Source of the DNA: Bacillota bacterium
GTDB taxonomy: Bacteria; Bacillota; Clostridia; Oscillospirales; Acutalibacteraceae
Length of the DNA stretch: 20,099 bases
Direction: 5' to 3'
NCBI GenBank assembly: GCA_023391275.1
Contig: JAEWBE010000098.1
Location: 1 to 20,099, forward strand
Part shown: positions 8,214-15,362 of the stretch, one piece after another
Position numbering within the stretch: position 1 is the first letter of the stretch
Layout of the letters: the number at the start of each line of letters is the position of its first letter
Translations under genes and position numbers: made by a program
The notes under the pieces: generated by a model
Told to the model about the DNA's origin: nothing
Databases searched by the model: none
Seen by the model: the letters and a program-made list of their open reading frames with translations, nothing else

Positions 8214-8220
8214 CTTAATT

Positions 8221-9081
8221 ATGATCGATATAAACAGCTTTGGAGTTTTGGGCGGGGATAAGCGGCAGATTGCGCTGGCAGAATCCATTGCATCCGACGG
8301 ATACAACGTCTATGCCATGGGGTTTGACGATATCAGGTTTCTCGAAGATGTAAAGAAAGCGGATTTGGACGAAATTGTGCAGAAGTGTGAGAATATTATT
8401 CTGCCGCTTCCGGTTACAGCCGACGGCAGGCACCTGAATATGGAGTACAGTAAAAATAAAATTATTCTGGATAATGAATTTGCGGAATTGATGAGGGGCA
8501 AACAGGTTTTTGGGGGCATGATGGGAAAATTATATCAAACCAGTGAAATTTGGGATTCCATTGACACTTATGACTATTACACCCGTGACGAATTTGCTGT
8601 GCGCAATGCCGTTCCTGCCGCGGAAGGCGCAATCGAGATTGCGATGCATGAATATCCCGGAACCATCAACGGCAGCCAATGCCTTGTTGTGGGGTTCGGC
8701 CGAATTGGGAAAATGCTTGCCTGGATGCTGCGGGGAATCGGCGCGCAGGTAAGTGTGAGCGCCCGCAAACAATCGGACCTTGCCTGTATTAAATCCTTCG
8801 GATACTCCTGTGTGCTGACTGAAAATATATGTGAAAAGGCGCAATATGATATTATAATCAATACCGCCCCGGCGATGATTTTTAACCGCCGCCTGCTTTC
8901 AAAAATGCGCTTCAGCCCTTTAATTATTGACCTTAGCTCCATGCCGGGCGGGGTCGATTTTGAAGCAGCCGAAAAATTGGATATCAAAGCAATTCATGCG
9001 CTTTCACTGCCGGGCAAAGTTGCACCCAAGACTGCCGGAGAAATTATTAAGAATACGATCTACAATATCATAGAGGAGTGA
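8221..9081 (+). CDS. dpaA: Dipicolinate synthase subunit A (DpaA/SpoVFA)
   Basis: DpaA with DpaB converts the lysine-pathway intermediate hydroxy-tetrahydrodipicolinate into dipicolinic acid in the mother cell. DPA is then packed with calcium into the spore core and gives heat resistance. The 286-residue protein resembles the Bacillus enzyme along its length. Residues 5-15 contain FGVLGGDKRQ, the central YDYYxRDEFAVRNAVPxAEGAI segment lies around 117-138, a Rossmann nucleotide-binding motif VVGFGRIGK covers 156-164, and PGKVAPKTAGEII is near the C-terminus. I chose ATG 8221 because of GGAGGT 7 nt upstream; the longer frame from 8119 has no such support. dpaB follows with nearly no gap. Presence of this pair supports a spore-forming host that does not rely on the EtfA-type DPA route of many cluster I clostridia. 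Confidence 0.93.
   Translation: MIDINSFGVLGGDKRQIALAESIASDGYNVYAMGFDDIRFLEDVKKADLDEIVQKCENIILPLPVTADGRHLNMEYSKNKIILDNEFAELMRGKQVFGGMMGKLYQTSEIWDSIDTYDYYTRDEFAVRNAVPAAEGAIEIAMHEYPGTINGSQCLVVGFGRIGKMLAWMLRGIGAQVSVSARKQSDLACIKSFGYSCVLTENICEKAQYDIIINTAPAMIFNRRLLSKMRFSPLIIDLSSMPGGVDFEAAEKLDIKAIHALSLPGKVAPKTAGEIIKNTIYNIIEE
9072..9078 (+). promoter_or_regulatory. Ribosome-binding site fixing the dpaB start at TTG
   Basis: AGAGGAG lies within the last dpaA codons and ends 8 nt before TTG 9087. The GTG at 9078, which overlaps the dpaA stop as GTGA, would sit directly on this site and so is less likely to be used. Confidence 0.65.
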
Positions 9082-9086
9082 GGGCA

Positions 9087-9659
9087 TTGGAGAACATTAC
9101 ATTCGGGTTTGCCATGTGCGGTTCGTTTTGCACATTTTCAAAAACAATTGAACAAATGAGAAATATTGCGGAAGCAGGATATCATCTGCTGCCGGTTATG
9201 TCACAAATTGCCTATTCAACAGATACCCGTTTTGGCAGGGCAAGTGACTTTATCCAGGAAGTAGAAAGCATCTGCAATAAAAATATCATAAAAAATATCG
9301 TGGAAGCTGAACCCATCGGGCCGAAAAAAATGGTTGATCTTATGATAGTCGCACCCTGCACAGGGAACACCCTTGCAAAACTTGCCAACGGAGTCACGGA
9401 TACCACCGTAACCATGGCGGTAAAGTCCACGCTTCGTACGGGCCGCCCGGTGGTGCTCGCTCCGGCTACCAACGACGCGCTTTCTGCCTCCGCCCAAAAT
9501 ATAGGGAGGCTGTTGAATAACAAAAATATCTATTTTGTACCAATGAAGCAGGATGACCCGGTAAAGAAACCATATTCCATTAATGCGGATTTCAGTCAGA
9601 TTCTGCCCGCGGCACTCGCCGCGCTGGAGGGAAGGCAGCTTCAGCCGATTTACCTGTAA
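9087..9659 (+). CDS. dpaB: Dipicolinate synthase subunit B (DpaB/SpoVFB), flavoprotein family
   Basis: DpaB is the flavoprotein-fold partner of DpaA in dipicolinate synthesis during sporulation. The 190-residue protein starts MENITFGFAMCGSFCTF, as other SpoVFB proteins begin with a GFxxxGSxCT segment. It carries MIVAPCTGNTLAKLANGVTDT at about 86-106 and VVLAPATNDALS (122-133), which are the flavin-contact motifs shared with the UbiX/PpcD/Dfp flavoprotein family. The TTG start is chosen on the AGAGGAG site; GTG 9078 is the alternative and would add three residues. It overlaps or abuts dpaA, so the two are surely cotranscribed. In Bacillus subtilis asd, dapG and dapA follow; here a zinc-ribbon gene with its own promoter follows instead. 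Confidence 0.93.
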   Translation: MENITFGFAMCGSFCTFSKTIEQMRNIAEAGYHLLPVMSQIAYSTDTRFGRASDFIQEVESICNKNIIKNIVEAEPIGPKKMVDLMIVAPCTGNTLAKLANGVTDTTVTMAVKSTLRTGRPVVLAPATNDALSASAQNIGRLLNNKNIYFVPMKQDDPVKKPYSINADFSQILPAALAALEGRQLQPIYL

Positions 9660-9676
9660 GCAGAAGCGATTTAATA

Positions 9677-9706
9677 TTGTAAAATGATATACAAATATGA
9701 TATGAT
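9677..9706 (+). promoter_or_regulatory. Promoter upstream of the zinc-ribbon/DUF2007 gene
   Basis: TTGTAA (9677-9682) is followed after 18 nt by TATGAT (9701-9706), which is preceded by TGA. The result is an extended -10 with 5 of 6 consensus bases. Transcription would start near 9713, giving a roughly 20-nt leader. It likely also serves the sulfhydrylase gene, because only 27 nt separate the two genes. Confidence 0.55.
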
Positions 9707-9732
9707 GATATGAAAGAAATGGAAGTGGAACT

Positions 9733-10245
9733 ATGCTTTATTGCCCAAGGTGTCAGGTGCTTAGCTCTGACGGGGAACCCTGCCCGTCCTGCGGGGGCAA
9801 AAAATTAAGAGAACCTGCTGCGGAGGACCCTGTACTGCTAATGACTGCGGATGAAATAAAGGCAGAAATGATAGAAGCTGTTTTCGCCGATCACGGCCTG
9901 CCCTTTGAGGAACGTATTTGCGGGCTTGGCGGGCCGCCTTCCGTGCTGATCGGAAAAAGCATATACACCTACACCAACAAAAATATTTTTGTTCCGTACG
10001 GTGAACTGGAAACAGCCCGTGCCCTTGTAAACGGAATCGGAATTTTGGATGCTGCCGACAAGGCGGAACTTCAGCAGGAAACAGAACAGAACAATGAGGA
10101 AGCGGATGACGAAAAGCTGAGCCCGCGCAAAAGGCTGATTTTACGGATTGTTTCGGTCGTTCTTTTTATTTTGGCGGTTTGGGGTGTTGTAGCCGTTTCC
10201 GATTACGCGGCCAACGCTCTAAAAGCACTGTTGTCTAATTTATAA
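9733..10245 (+). CDS. Zinc-ribbon, DUF2007-like, single-pass membrane protein of unknown function
   Basis: The function is not known. The 170-residue protein starts with a C4 zinc ribbon (C4, C7, C17, C20 in CPRC...CPSC). Next comes a region (about 35-102) with the pattern of DUF2007, a small ferredoxin-like domain annotated as putative signal transducing. An acidic linker follows (about 108-130), then PRKR and one strongly hydrophobic segment (about 135-155). By the positive-inside rule, PRKR before the segment places the zinc ribbon and DUF2007 in the cytoplasm. The ATG at 9733 follows a G-rich site (GGAAGTGG, 9721-9728). It has its own promoter and is 27 nt upstream of an O-acetylhomoserine sulfhydrylase gene, so a link to that enzyme is possible but unproven. 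Similar proteins are scattered in Clostridia. Confidence 0.85.
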   Translation: MLYCPRCQVLSSDGEPCPSCGGKKLREPAAEDPVLLMTADEIKAEMIEAVFADHGLPFEERICGLGGPPSVLIGKSIYTYTNKNIFVPYGELETARALVNGIGILDAADKAELQQETEQNNEEADDEKLSPRKRLILRIVSVVLFILAVWGVVAVSDYAANALKALLSNL

Positions 10246-10272
10246 ATAAACATAAAAGCAAAGGAGAAACAA

Positions 10273-11547
10273 ATGAGTCAATACCATATTGATACGCAAT
10301 GTATTCATTCCGGTTATGAACCGAAAAATGGGGAACCCCGCGTGCTGCCGATTGTACAAAGCACAACCTTTAAATACGATAATGCGGAAACGCTGGGGCA
10401 GCTTTTTGATTTAGAGGCAGGCGGATTTTTTTATACTCGTCTGGGAAACCCGACCATTGACGCCGTAGAGAAAAAAATTGCGGCGTTGGAAGGCGGCATA
10501 GGCGCCCTGATCACATCGTCGGGTCAGGCGGCTTCCCTTATTTCCGTGCTTAATATTTGCCGTGCCGGCAGCCACGTAGTGTGTTCCAGCGCAATTTACG
10601 GCGGTACGTTCAATCTTTTTTACAAAACTATGCATGAAATGGGGATTGACTTTACTTTTGTTTCCGCTGATTCCACCGCAGAAGAATTGAACGCAGCGTT
10701 TCAACCCAACACCCGTTGTGTCTTTGCGGAAACACTGACCAATCCATCGCTTGTGGTTACTGATTTGGAATTGTTTGCAAAAGTTGCGCACGCACATGGA
10801 GTTCCGATTATTGTGGACAATACATTTCCAACGCCGATTAATTGCCGCCCGTTTGAATTCGGAGTGGACATCGTAACGCATTCTACCACCAAATATATGG
10901 ATGGTCATGCGGTACAGGTGGGCGGAGTGATTGTTGACAGCGGAAATTTCGACTGGGAAAACGGAAAATTCCCCGGTTTAACGGAGCCGGATGAATCTTA
11001 TCACGGTATTACTTATACAAAGCAGTTTGGCAAAGCGGCCTATATTACGAAAGCGCGTACTCATCTGATGAGGGATTTAGGCGCTCAGGCCAGCCCGAAC
11101 AACGCGTTTTTATTAAACTTGGGCTTGGAAACACTTGCGGTAAGAATGGAGCGCCACTGCGCCAATGCGATGGCGGTTGCCACTTATTTGGAGCAAAACA
11201 GCCAAATTGCATGGGTCAATTATCCGGGACTCCCAAGCAACAAATATTATTCTTTAGCTCAAAAATATATGCCTGACGGTACCTCCGGCGTAATTTCCTT
11301 TGGAGTCAAAGGGGGAAGGGAAGCGGCGGCTAAGTTCATGGAAGGACTGAAGCTTGCTTCCATCGTCGTCCATGTCGCTGATTTACGTACCAGCGTGCTG
11401 CATCCCGCCAGCACAACACATCGTCAGCTCAATGATAAGCAGCTTGTGGAAGCGGGCATCGGTCCGGATATGATCAGAATGTCGGTAGGAATTGAGAACA
11501 TAGGCGATATTATCGCTGATATTGAACAGGCGTTAAACAATCTATAA
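10273..11547 (+). CDS. O-acetylhomoserine aminocarboxypropyltransferase (sulfhydrylase), PLP enzyme
   Basis: This 424-residue protein belongs to the Cys/Met metabolism PLP-dependent family. Its best match by pattern is MetY/Met17-type O-acetylhomoserine sulfhydrylase, which makes homocysteine from O-acetylhomoserine and sulfide. Landmarks are FYTRLGNPT (53-61), the cofactor segment SSGQAA (82-87), VDNTF (181-185) and the Schiff-base lysine K207 in HSTTKYMDG. The roughly 420-residue length, with the extra segment after the PLP lysine, fits MetY better than the shorter (about 380) MetB/MetC enzymes. AAGGAG ends 6 nt before the ATG. No SAM or T-box riboswitch precedes it, since the gap to the zinc-ribbon gene is only 27 nt. 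A strong terminator follows. Cystathionine gamma-synthase activity is the main alternative. Confidence 0.92.
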   Translation: MSQYHIDTQCIHSGYEPKNGEPRVLPIVQSTTFKYDNAETLGQLFDLEAGGFFYTRLGNPTIDAVEKKIAALEGGIGALITSSGQAASLISVLNICRAGSHVVCSSAIYGGTFNLFYKTMHEMGIDFTFVSADSTAEELNAAFQPNTRCVFAETLTNPSLVVTDLELFAKVAHAHGVPIIVDNTFPTPINCRPFEFGVDIVTHSTTKYMDGHAVQVGGVIVDSGNFDWENGKFPGLTEPDESYHGITYTKQFGKAAYITKARTHLMRDLGAQASPNNAFLLNLGLETLAVRMERHCANAMAVATYLEQNSQIAWVNYPGLPSNKYYSLAQKYMPDGTSGVISFGVKGGREAAAKFMEGLKLASIVVHVADLRTSVLHPASTTHRQLNDKQLVEAGIGPDMIRMSVGIENIGDIIADIEQALNNL

Positions 11548-11550
11548 AAT

Positions 11551-11580
11551 AAAAAAGAGGGGCCGACGCCCCTCTTTTTT
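11551..11580. terminator. Bidirectional intrinsic terminator between metY-type gene and eamA
   Basis: A 13-bp perfect stem (11551-11563 with 11568-11580) closes the loop CGAC. Its GC-rich core GAGGGGC/GCCCCTC is flanked by six A and six T, so it can act on both strands. It begins 3 nt after the sulfhydrylase stop and ends 11 nt before the stop of the convergent permease gene. Confidence 0.92.
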
Positions 11581-11591
11581 ACTGCGATTTT

Positions 11592-12494
11592 TCAATCCGC
11601 TTCAATATTTTGCCGTTCCTTTACTCGTTTTAAAAAAGAAAGCTTTGTTTCCGAAATCAGGATGGCGGCAAATATCAACAAACATCCTCCGAACGTTTTC
11701 ATGGTCAGCGATTCATTTAAAAAGATAATTCCGAATATGGTGCCAAAAAGTGATTCCAGTGACATAATCAGAGAAGCCCTTGCCGGAGGAACGTATTTTT
11801 GACAGACTGTTTGCATCACCAAAGCAATCAAAGTGCTGAATATGCTTACATAAAGAAGCGACCAGACGGATTCCGTTCCCAAATGGGCGGGGAAACGTTC
11901 GGTGCACAGCGCAACAATCAGGGAAATGACAGCAGTAAAAGCAAATTGCGTGAAGGAAAGCAGAATAGGGTCGCTTTTTTCGGTTAAAATACTTACGCCG
12001 ACAATTTGTGCCGCGAAGGTAAATCCGCACAGAAGCGAAAGAGTATCACCGACACTCACAGTAAAACCGGAATGCAAGGATAGAAGTCCAATTCCTGCAA
12101 TGCATATAAATGCAGACAGGATATTGTATGCATCCGGTTTTTCCTTTTTGATTACCCAGTATAAGAATGGCACCACAACAACATACACGGCGGTCAGGAA
12201 TGCATTTTTTCCGGCTGTTGTGAACTTTACCCCAATGGTCTGGAAATAATAGGAGACATAAAGCAGCACGGCCAAAGCCGCGCCGGATTTTATGCTGTAA
12301 AGATCTATTTTTTTAATGTGCGGGTAAAAGAAAATCAGCATTAAAATTGCGGCAATGCCAAAGCGAATCGCAATAATATAGCTTGTCGGCACCAAAGCCG
12401 TGGTGTTTTTTACAACTACAAAAGCGCTTCCCCAGATGATTGTGATAAACAGAAGTCCGAATTCCGCTACTAAAGATTTGTTTTTAAATTTCAA
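11592..12494 (-). CDS. EamA/DMT-superfamily permease
   Basis: A 300-residue integral membrane protein of the drug/metabolite transporter superfamily, with two EamA repeats and about ten hydrophobic segments. Typical features are the N-terminal GLLFITIIWGSAFVVVKN segment and, at the end of the second repeat, PARASLIMSLESLFGTIFG followed by a final helix ending in a basic tail. Family members export amino acids, purines or other small metabolites, and the substrate cannot be read from sequence. The preferred start is TTG 12494-12492, because GAGGTG (reverse of 12501-12506) ends 6 nt upstream. The GTG at 12503 belongs to that site and would add three residues. It is transcribed alone, convergent with the sulfhydrylase gene and divergent from ymfF. 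Confidence 0.88.
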   Translation of the reverse strand: MKFKNKSLVAEFGLLFITIIWGSAFVVVKNTTALVPTSYIIAIRFGIAAILMLIFFYPHIKKIDLYSIKSGAALAVLLYVSYYFQTIGVKFTTAGKNAFLTAVYVVVVPFLYWVIKKEKPDAYNILSAFICIAGIGLLSLHSGFTVSVGDTLSLLCGFTFAAQIVGVSILTEKSDPILLSFTQFAFTAVISLIVALCTERFPAHLGTESVWSLLYVSIFSTLIALVMQTVCQKYVPPARASLIMSLESLFGTIFGIIFLNESLTMKTFGGCLLIFAAILISETKLSFLKRVKERQNIEAD

Positions 12495-12500
12495 TCGATG

Positions 12501-12506
12501 CACCTC
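12501..12506 (-). promoter_or_regulatory. Ribosome-binding site fixing the permease start at TTG
   Basis: On the minus strand GAGGTG is followed after 6 nt by TTG. This argues against the GTG contained in the site itself being the start codon. Confidence 0.55.
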
Positions 12507-12525
12507 ATTACTTTCATTGTTTTAA

Positions 12526-12534
12526 ATTATAACA
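12526..12534 (-). promoter_or_regulatory. Extended -10 promoter of the EamA permease gene
   Basis: Minus-strand TGTTATAAT is a perfect extended -10 element, identical to the one serving the RluA-family gene. A weak TTGCAG lies 17 nt further upstream (12549-12554). Start near 12519 gives a leader of about 25 nt. Confidence 0.5.
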
Positions 12535-12629
12535 TTATTGTATTTTTACTGCAATATAAAATCTATTTGCTTCCGACAAAACATTCCATTAATTTTGTAT
12601 GTTCATAAATTTTTTAGAATAATATTTCT

Positions 12630-12657
12630 TTGCTAAAGTCTTTGATTGTGATATAAT
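12630..12657 (+). promoter_or_regulatory. Promoter of the ymfF-ymfH-lgt-folD-dxs-tlyA-nadK unit
   Basis: TTGCTA (12630-12635, 4 of 6) and a perfect TATAAT (12652-12657) are 16 nt apart. TGA directly before the -10 makes it an extended -10 element. Start near 12664 leaves about 37 nt before the ymfF ATG. I saw no terminator between here and the right edge. Confidence 0.55.
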
Positions 12658-12700
12658 AAAATTTGATTTTAGCCAAGTTTAATTTGGAGATGAATATTAA

Positions 12701-13984
12701 ATGATAGGAATTGAACAGCGATCCGTTTGTGACGGCGTCAATTTTAGAAGTATCAAAGACACTAAATTTAAAACGGTTCGCATGTCCGTTAATTTTATGC
12801 TGCCGCTTCAAAAGTCCGCAGTGGCGTCCAATGCGATACTACCCTTTTTGCTCAGCCGCGCCAGCAGGGAATATCCTGATTTCACCAAGCTGGGTGAGCG
12901 TCTGGAAGAGCTTTACGGCGCTGAGATTAACGCCGATGTGCAAAAGCTGGGTGATGTACAGCTGCTTTCCATTTCCGCCTCAGGAATCGCCGACCGGTAT
13001 ACTCTGAAGGGGGAAAGTGTTTCCACTGAACTTTCAAAGCTGCTGTGCAGCATTATCTTTGACCCCCCGTTTGAAAACGGGCTGTTTCCCCAACAGGGAT
13101 TTGAACAGGAAAAACGCCAGACTATTGAGCTGATCGATTCAGAATACAATGATAAACGCACCTACGCAAAACTGCGCTGCGAAGAAATTATGTGCTCCGG
13201 GGAGCCGTACGGAATCGGCCGCTATGGCAAAAAAGAAGATATTAACCAACTGAAACGAGAGGATCTTACCGAAGCATGGCAATATTTGATCCGCAATGCT
13301 AAAATTGAGATTCTGGTTTTGGGCGACTGTGACCCGGAACCTGTTTTTGATGGATTTTTCCATGCGTTCCAACAGCTGAATAGAACCGCAACTGTGCCAT
13401 GCCCGACCCACAATGTCAAAAAAGCAGAAAAGGCCGACGAAATTACGGAAAAAATGGATGTTGCACAATCAAAGCTTGTCCTTGGCTTTCGTACCTATAC
13501 CGCTGTACCGGATGCGGAAACTTCGGTTGTAAAACTGATGACGGCATTATTTGGCGGTACTCCGAATTCAAAGCTTTTTATGAATGTGCGCGAAAAACTC
13601 AGCCTTTGCTACTACTGCAATGCCCAATACAATTCCATGAAGGGAATCATACTGGTGCAAAGCGGCGTTGAAACGAAAAACATAGACCGTGCAAAGCAGG
13701 AGATTTTATTGCAGCTTGACGAAATTAAAAAAGGCAATTTTGATGAAAATGAGTTGACTACTGCAAAGCTTTCGCTGTGCAACAGTTACCGTACCGTCTG
13801 CGATTCCCTTGGCGGGCTGGAAGCCTGGTATCTTTCCCAAACCTTTTCCAATCAAATTAAACGCCCTGAAGAAGCAGCCGCGATTATTCAGGCGGTTACC
13901 CGTCAGGAAGTAATCGACGCGGCAAACCGTGTCACGCTCGACACGGTATATCGTCTGGTAGGAAGCGGGGAAAAAGTGGAATGA
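12701..13984 (+). CDS. ymfF: M16-family non-catalytic protein YmfF (EF-P modification-associated)
   Basis: A 427-residue member of the pitrilysin-like M16 family that lacks the zinc motif. The place where HxxEH is expected (around residues 46-56) reads ILPFLLSRASR. The C-terminal half keeps the substrate-contacting pattern FMNVREKLSLCYY. In Bacillus subtilis the homologue YmfF (NCBI also spells it YfmF) is listed among proteins associated with 5-aminopentanol modification of elongation factor P. Its exact role is unclear. By analogy with other M16 pairs it would form a heterodimer with the active partner encoded next. The ATG is 11 nt after GGAG (12686-12689). The ATG at 12690 opens only a four-codon frame, so it is not the start. 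The gene overlaps ymfH by 4 nt (ATGA). Confidence 0.88.
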   Translation: MIGIEQRSVCDGVNFRSIKDTKFKTVRMSVNFMLPLQKSAVASNAILPFLLSRASREYPDFTKLGERLEELYGAEINADVQKLGDVQLLSISASGIADRYTLKGESVSTELSKLLCSIIFDPPFENGLFPQQGFEQEKRQTIELIDSEYNDKRTYAKLRCEEIMCSGEPYGIGRYGKKEDINQLKREDLTEAWQYLIRNAKIEILVLGDCDPEPVFDGFFHAFQQLNRTATVPCPTHNVKKAEKADEITEKMDVAQSKLVLGFRTYTAVPDAETSVVKLMTALFGGTPNSKLFMNVREKLSLCYYCNAQYNSMKGIILVQSGVETKNIDRAKQEILLQLDEIKKGNFDENELTTAKLSLCNSYRTVCDSLGGLEAWYLSQTFSNQIKRPEEAAAIIQAVTRQEVIDAANRVTLDTVYRLVGSGEKVE

Positions 13985-15264
13985 ATATTATCAAAGAGAT
14001 TAAAAGTGACCGGATTGGCGATAAGTATTATGAGGTTCAACACTCTTCCGGATTAAAAATATTTATTTACCCAAAAGAAAATAACAATTCCACATACGCT
14101 GTATTTGGCACAAAATACGGTTCGATCGACATGTGTTTTAAAACATCGGAAGACAAGGAACCGAACAGAGTGCCCGCTGGAATCGCCCACTATCTTGAGC
14201 ACAAGCTTTTTGAAAGTGAGGACGGTGACGCCTTTGAGCGTTATGCAAAAACCGGGGCTTCCGCAAATGCGTACACTTCATTTGACGCTACCTGCTATTT
14301 ATTCTCCTGTACGGATAATGTTTATGAATCCCTTGAAATTCTGCTGGATTTTGTACAGTCTCCGTATTTTACTGAACAAACCGTGCAAAAAGAACAGGGC
14401 ATTATCGGGCAGGAAATCCGAATGTACGATGATGACCCGCAGTGGCGCGTACTGTTTAATCTTTTAGGCGCGCTTTACCAAAACCATCCTGTTAAAACGG
14501 ATATTGCCGGAACCGTTGAGAGCATTGCAAAGATCACCCCGGACTTGCTCTATCAATGTTACCATACGTTCTATAATCTGAATAACATGGCTTTGGGTAT
14601 TGCCGGAAACGTTGATGTGAATAAGGTATTGGAGCTTTGCGATAAACTTCTGAAACCTTCAAAACCGGTCAGCGTGGATAGACTTTTTGAAAAAGAACCG
14701 GAATCAATCGTAAAAGACAGGGTGGAGCAGAAGCTTTCCGTAGCCGCACCGATCTTTGAGTTTGGTTTCAAAGAACAAGCCGGTAAAAACCGCCTGACCG
14801 TGAAAGAAATGGCTGAAACGGAAATTCTTCTTGACCTTCTGGCATCCGATGCGTCTCCTCTTTTCCGCCGGCTGCTGGATGCGGGTCTGATTAATCAATC
14901 TTCTTTCTCTTATGAATATTTTGAAGGCCCGGGCTATGCATCCGTTATTTTCTCCGGGGAGTCGAAGGACCCGGATGCCGTTGCGGATGAGATCAAAAAG
15001 GAAATTGAAAAGGTGCGTCAGGACGGACTGGATCAGGCAGCTTTTGAGCGCTCCAAAAATGCGGTTTACGGGCGGATTATTTCGTCTTTCAACAGTGTGG
15101 ACTATCTTGCGAACGCAATGGTTGCCAATGCGTTCTCCGACCGTGATTTATTTCATTATATTGACGCTGTTGCCGCGGCGGACATTCATTCCGTGCAGAA
15201 TCGTATGAATATTCAGCTGAAACCTGAATATTCCGCATTATCGGTTGTAAAGCCAGTGGATTAA
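13981..15264 (+). CDS. ymfH: M16-family zinc metallopeptidase YmfH (EF-P modification-associated)
   Basis: A 427-residue M16 peptidase with the inverted zinc motif HYLEH (H70, E73, H74). E145 in IIGQEIRMYDD is the likely third zinc ligand. The second, substrate-binding half is present, so the protein has normal two-domain length. It pairs with the motif-less YmfF encoded just upstream, with a 4-nt ATGA overlap that implies coupled translation. This active/inactive pairing is the usual architecture of bacterial M16B heterodimers. In Bacillus the homologue is associated with the EF-P 5-aminopentanol pathway; whether it acts by proteolysis there is not settled. Expected cytoplasmic, with no signal peptide. 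Processing-protease-like peptidase is the more general label. Confidence 0.9.
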   Translation: MNIIKEIKSDRIGDKYYEVQHSSGLKIFIYPKENNNSTYAVFGTKYGSIDMCFKTSEDKEPNRVPAGIAHYLEHKLFESEDGDAFERYAKTGASANAYTSFDATCYLFSCTDNVYESLEILLDFVQSPYFTEQTVQKEQGIIGQEIRMYDDDPQWRVLFNLLGALYQNHPVKTDIAGTVESIAKITPDLLYQCYHTFYNLNNMALGIAGNVDVNKVLELCDKLLKPSKPVSVDRLFEKEPESIVKDRVEQKLSVAAPIFEFGFKEQAGKNRLTVKEMAETEILLDLLASDASPLFRRLLDAGLINQSSFSYEYFEGPGYASVIFSGESKDPDAVADEIKKEIEKVRQDGLDQAAFERSKNAVYGRIISSFNSVDYLANAMVANAFSDRDLFHYIDAVAAADIHSVQNRMNIQLKPEYSALSVVKPVD

Positions 15265-15280
15265 ATTATTCCTGTTCCTA

Positions 15281-15346
15281 GGCCGCCGTCTTTCCCACGC
15301 GAAAGCCGGCCGGTAGATTCAATTGATTAATACGTTTGACGCGTGG
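15281..15346 (+). promoter_or_regulatory. Structured leader before lgt, possible pseudoknot
   Basis: In the 98-nt gap before lgt, CTTTC (15290-15294) can pair with GAAAG (15301-15305). An outer GGCCG (15281-15285) can pair with CGGCC (15307-15311). The six-base loop CCACGC (15295-15300) is exactly complementary to GCGTGG (15341-15346), immediately next to the lgt ribosome-binding region. Regulation is inference, and no known riboswitch class was recognised. Confidence 0.3.
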
Positions 15347-15362
15347 AGAAATGGTGGAGAAT

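Noticed and set aside
8119..8220. N-terminal extension of dpaA from 8119
   Set aside because: No ribosome-binding site precedes 8119. The stretch is AT-rich and contains the GGAGGT site and candidate promoter, and the family N-terminus begins at about 8221.
9660..9732. Repeated ATGATA/ATATGA motifs as a functional repeat
   Set aside because: These are short AT-rich stretches explained by the extended -10 promoter and base composition, with no regular period.
10246..10272. SAM or T-box riboswitch before the sulfhydrylase gene
   Set aside because: Only 27 nt separate the genes, which is far too short. The 73-nt region upstream of the zinc-ribbon gene holds a promoter but no riboswitch-like stems.
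15281..15362. ZTP (pfl) or THF riboswitch for the lgt-folD unit
   Set aside because: folD is a known target of ZTP riboswitches, but the conserved core sequences of these classes are not present. Only a generic hairpin and a loop complement are seen.
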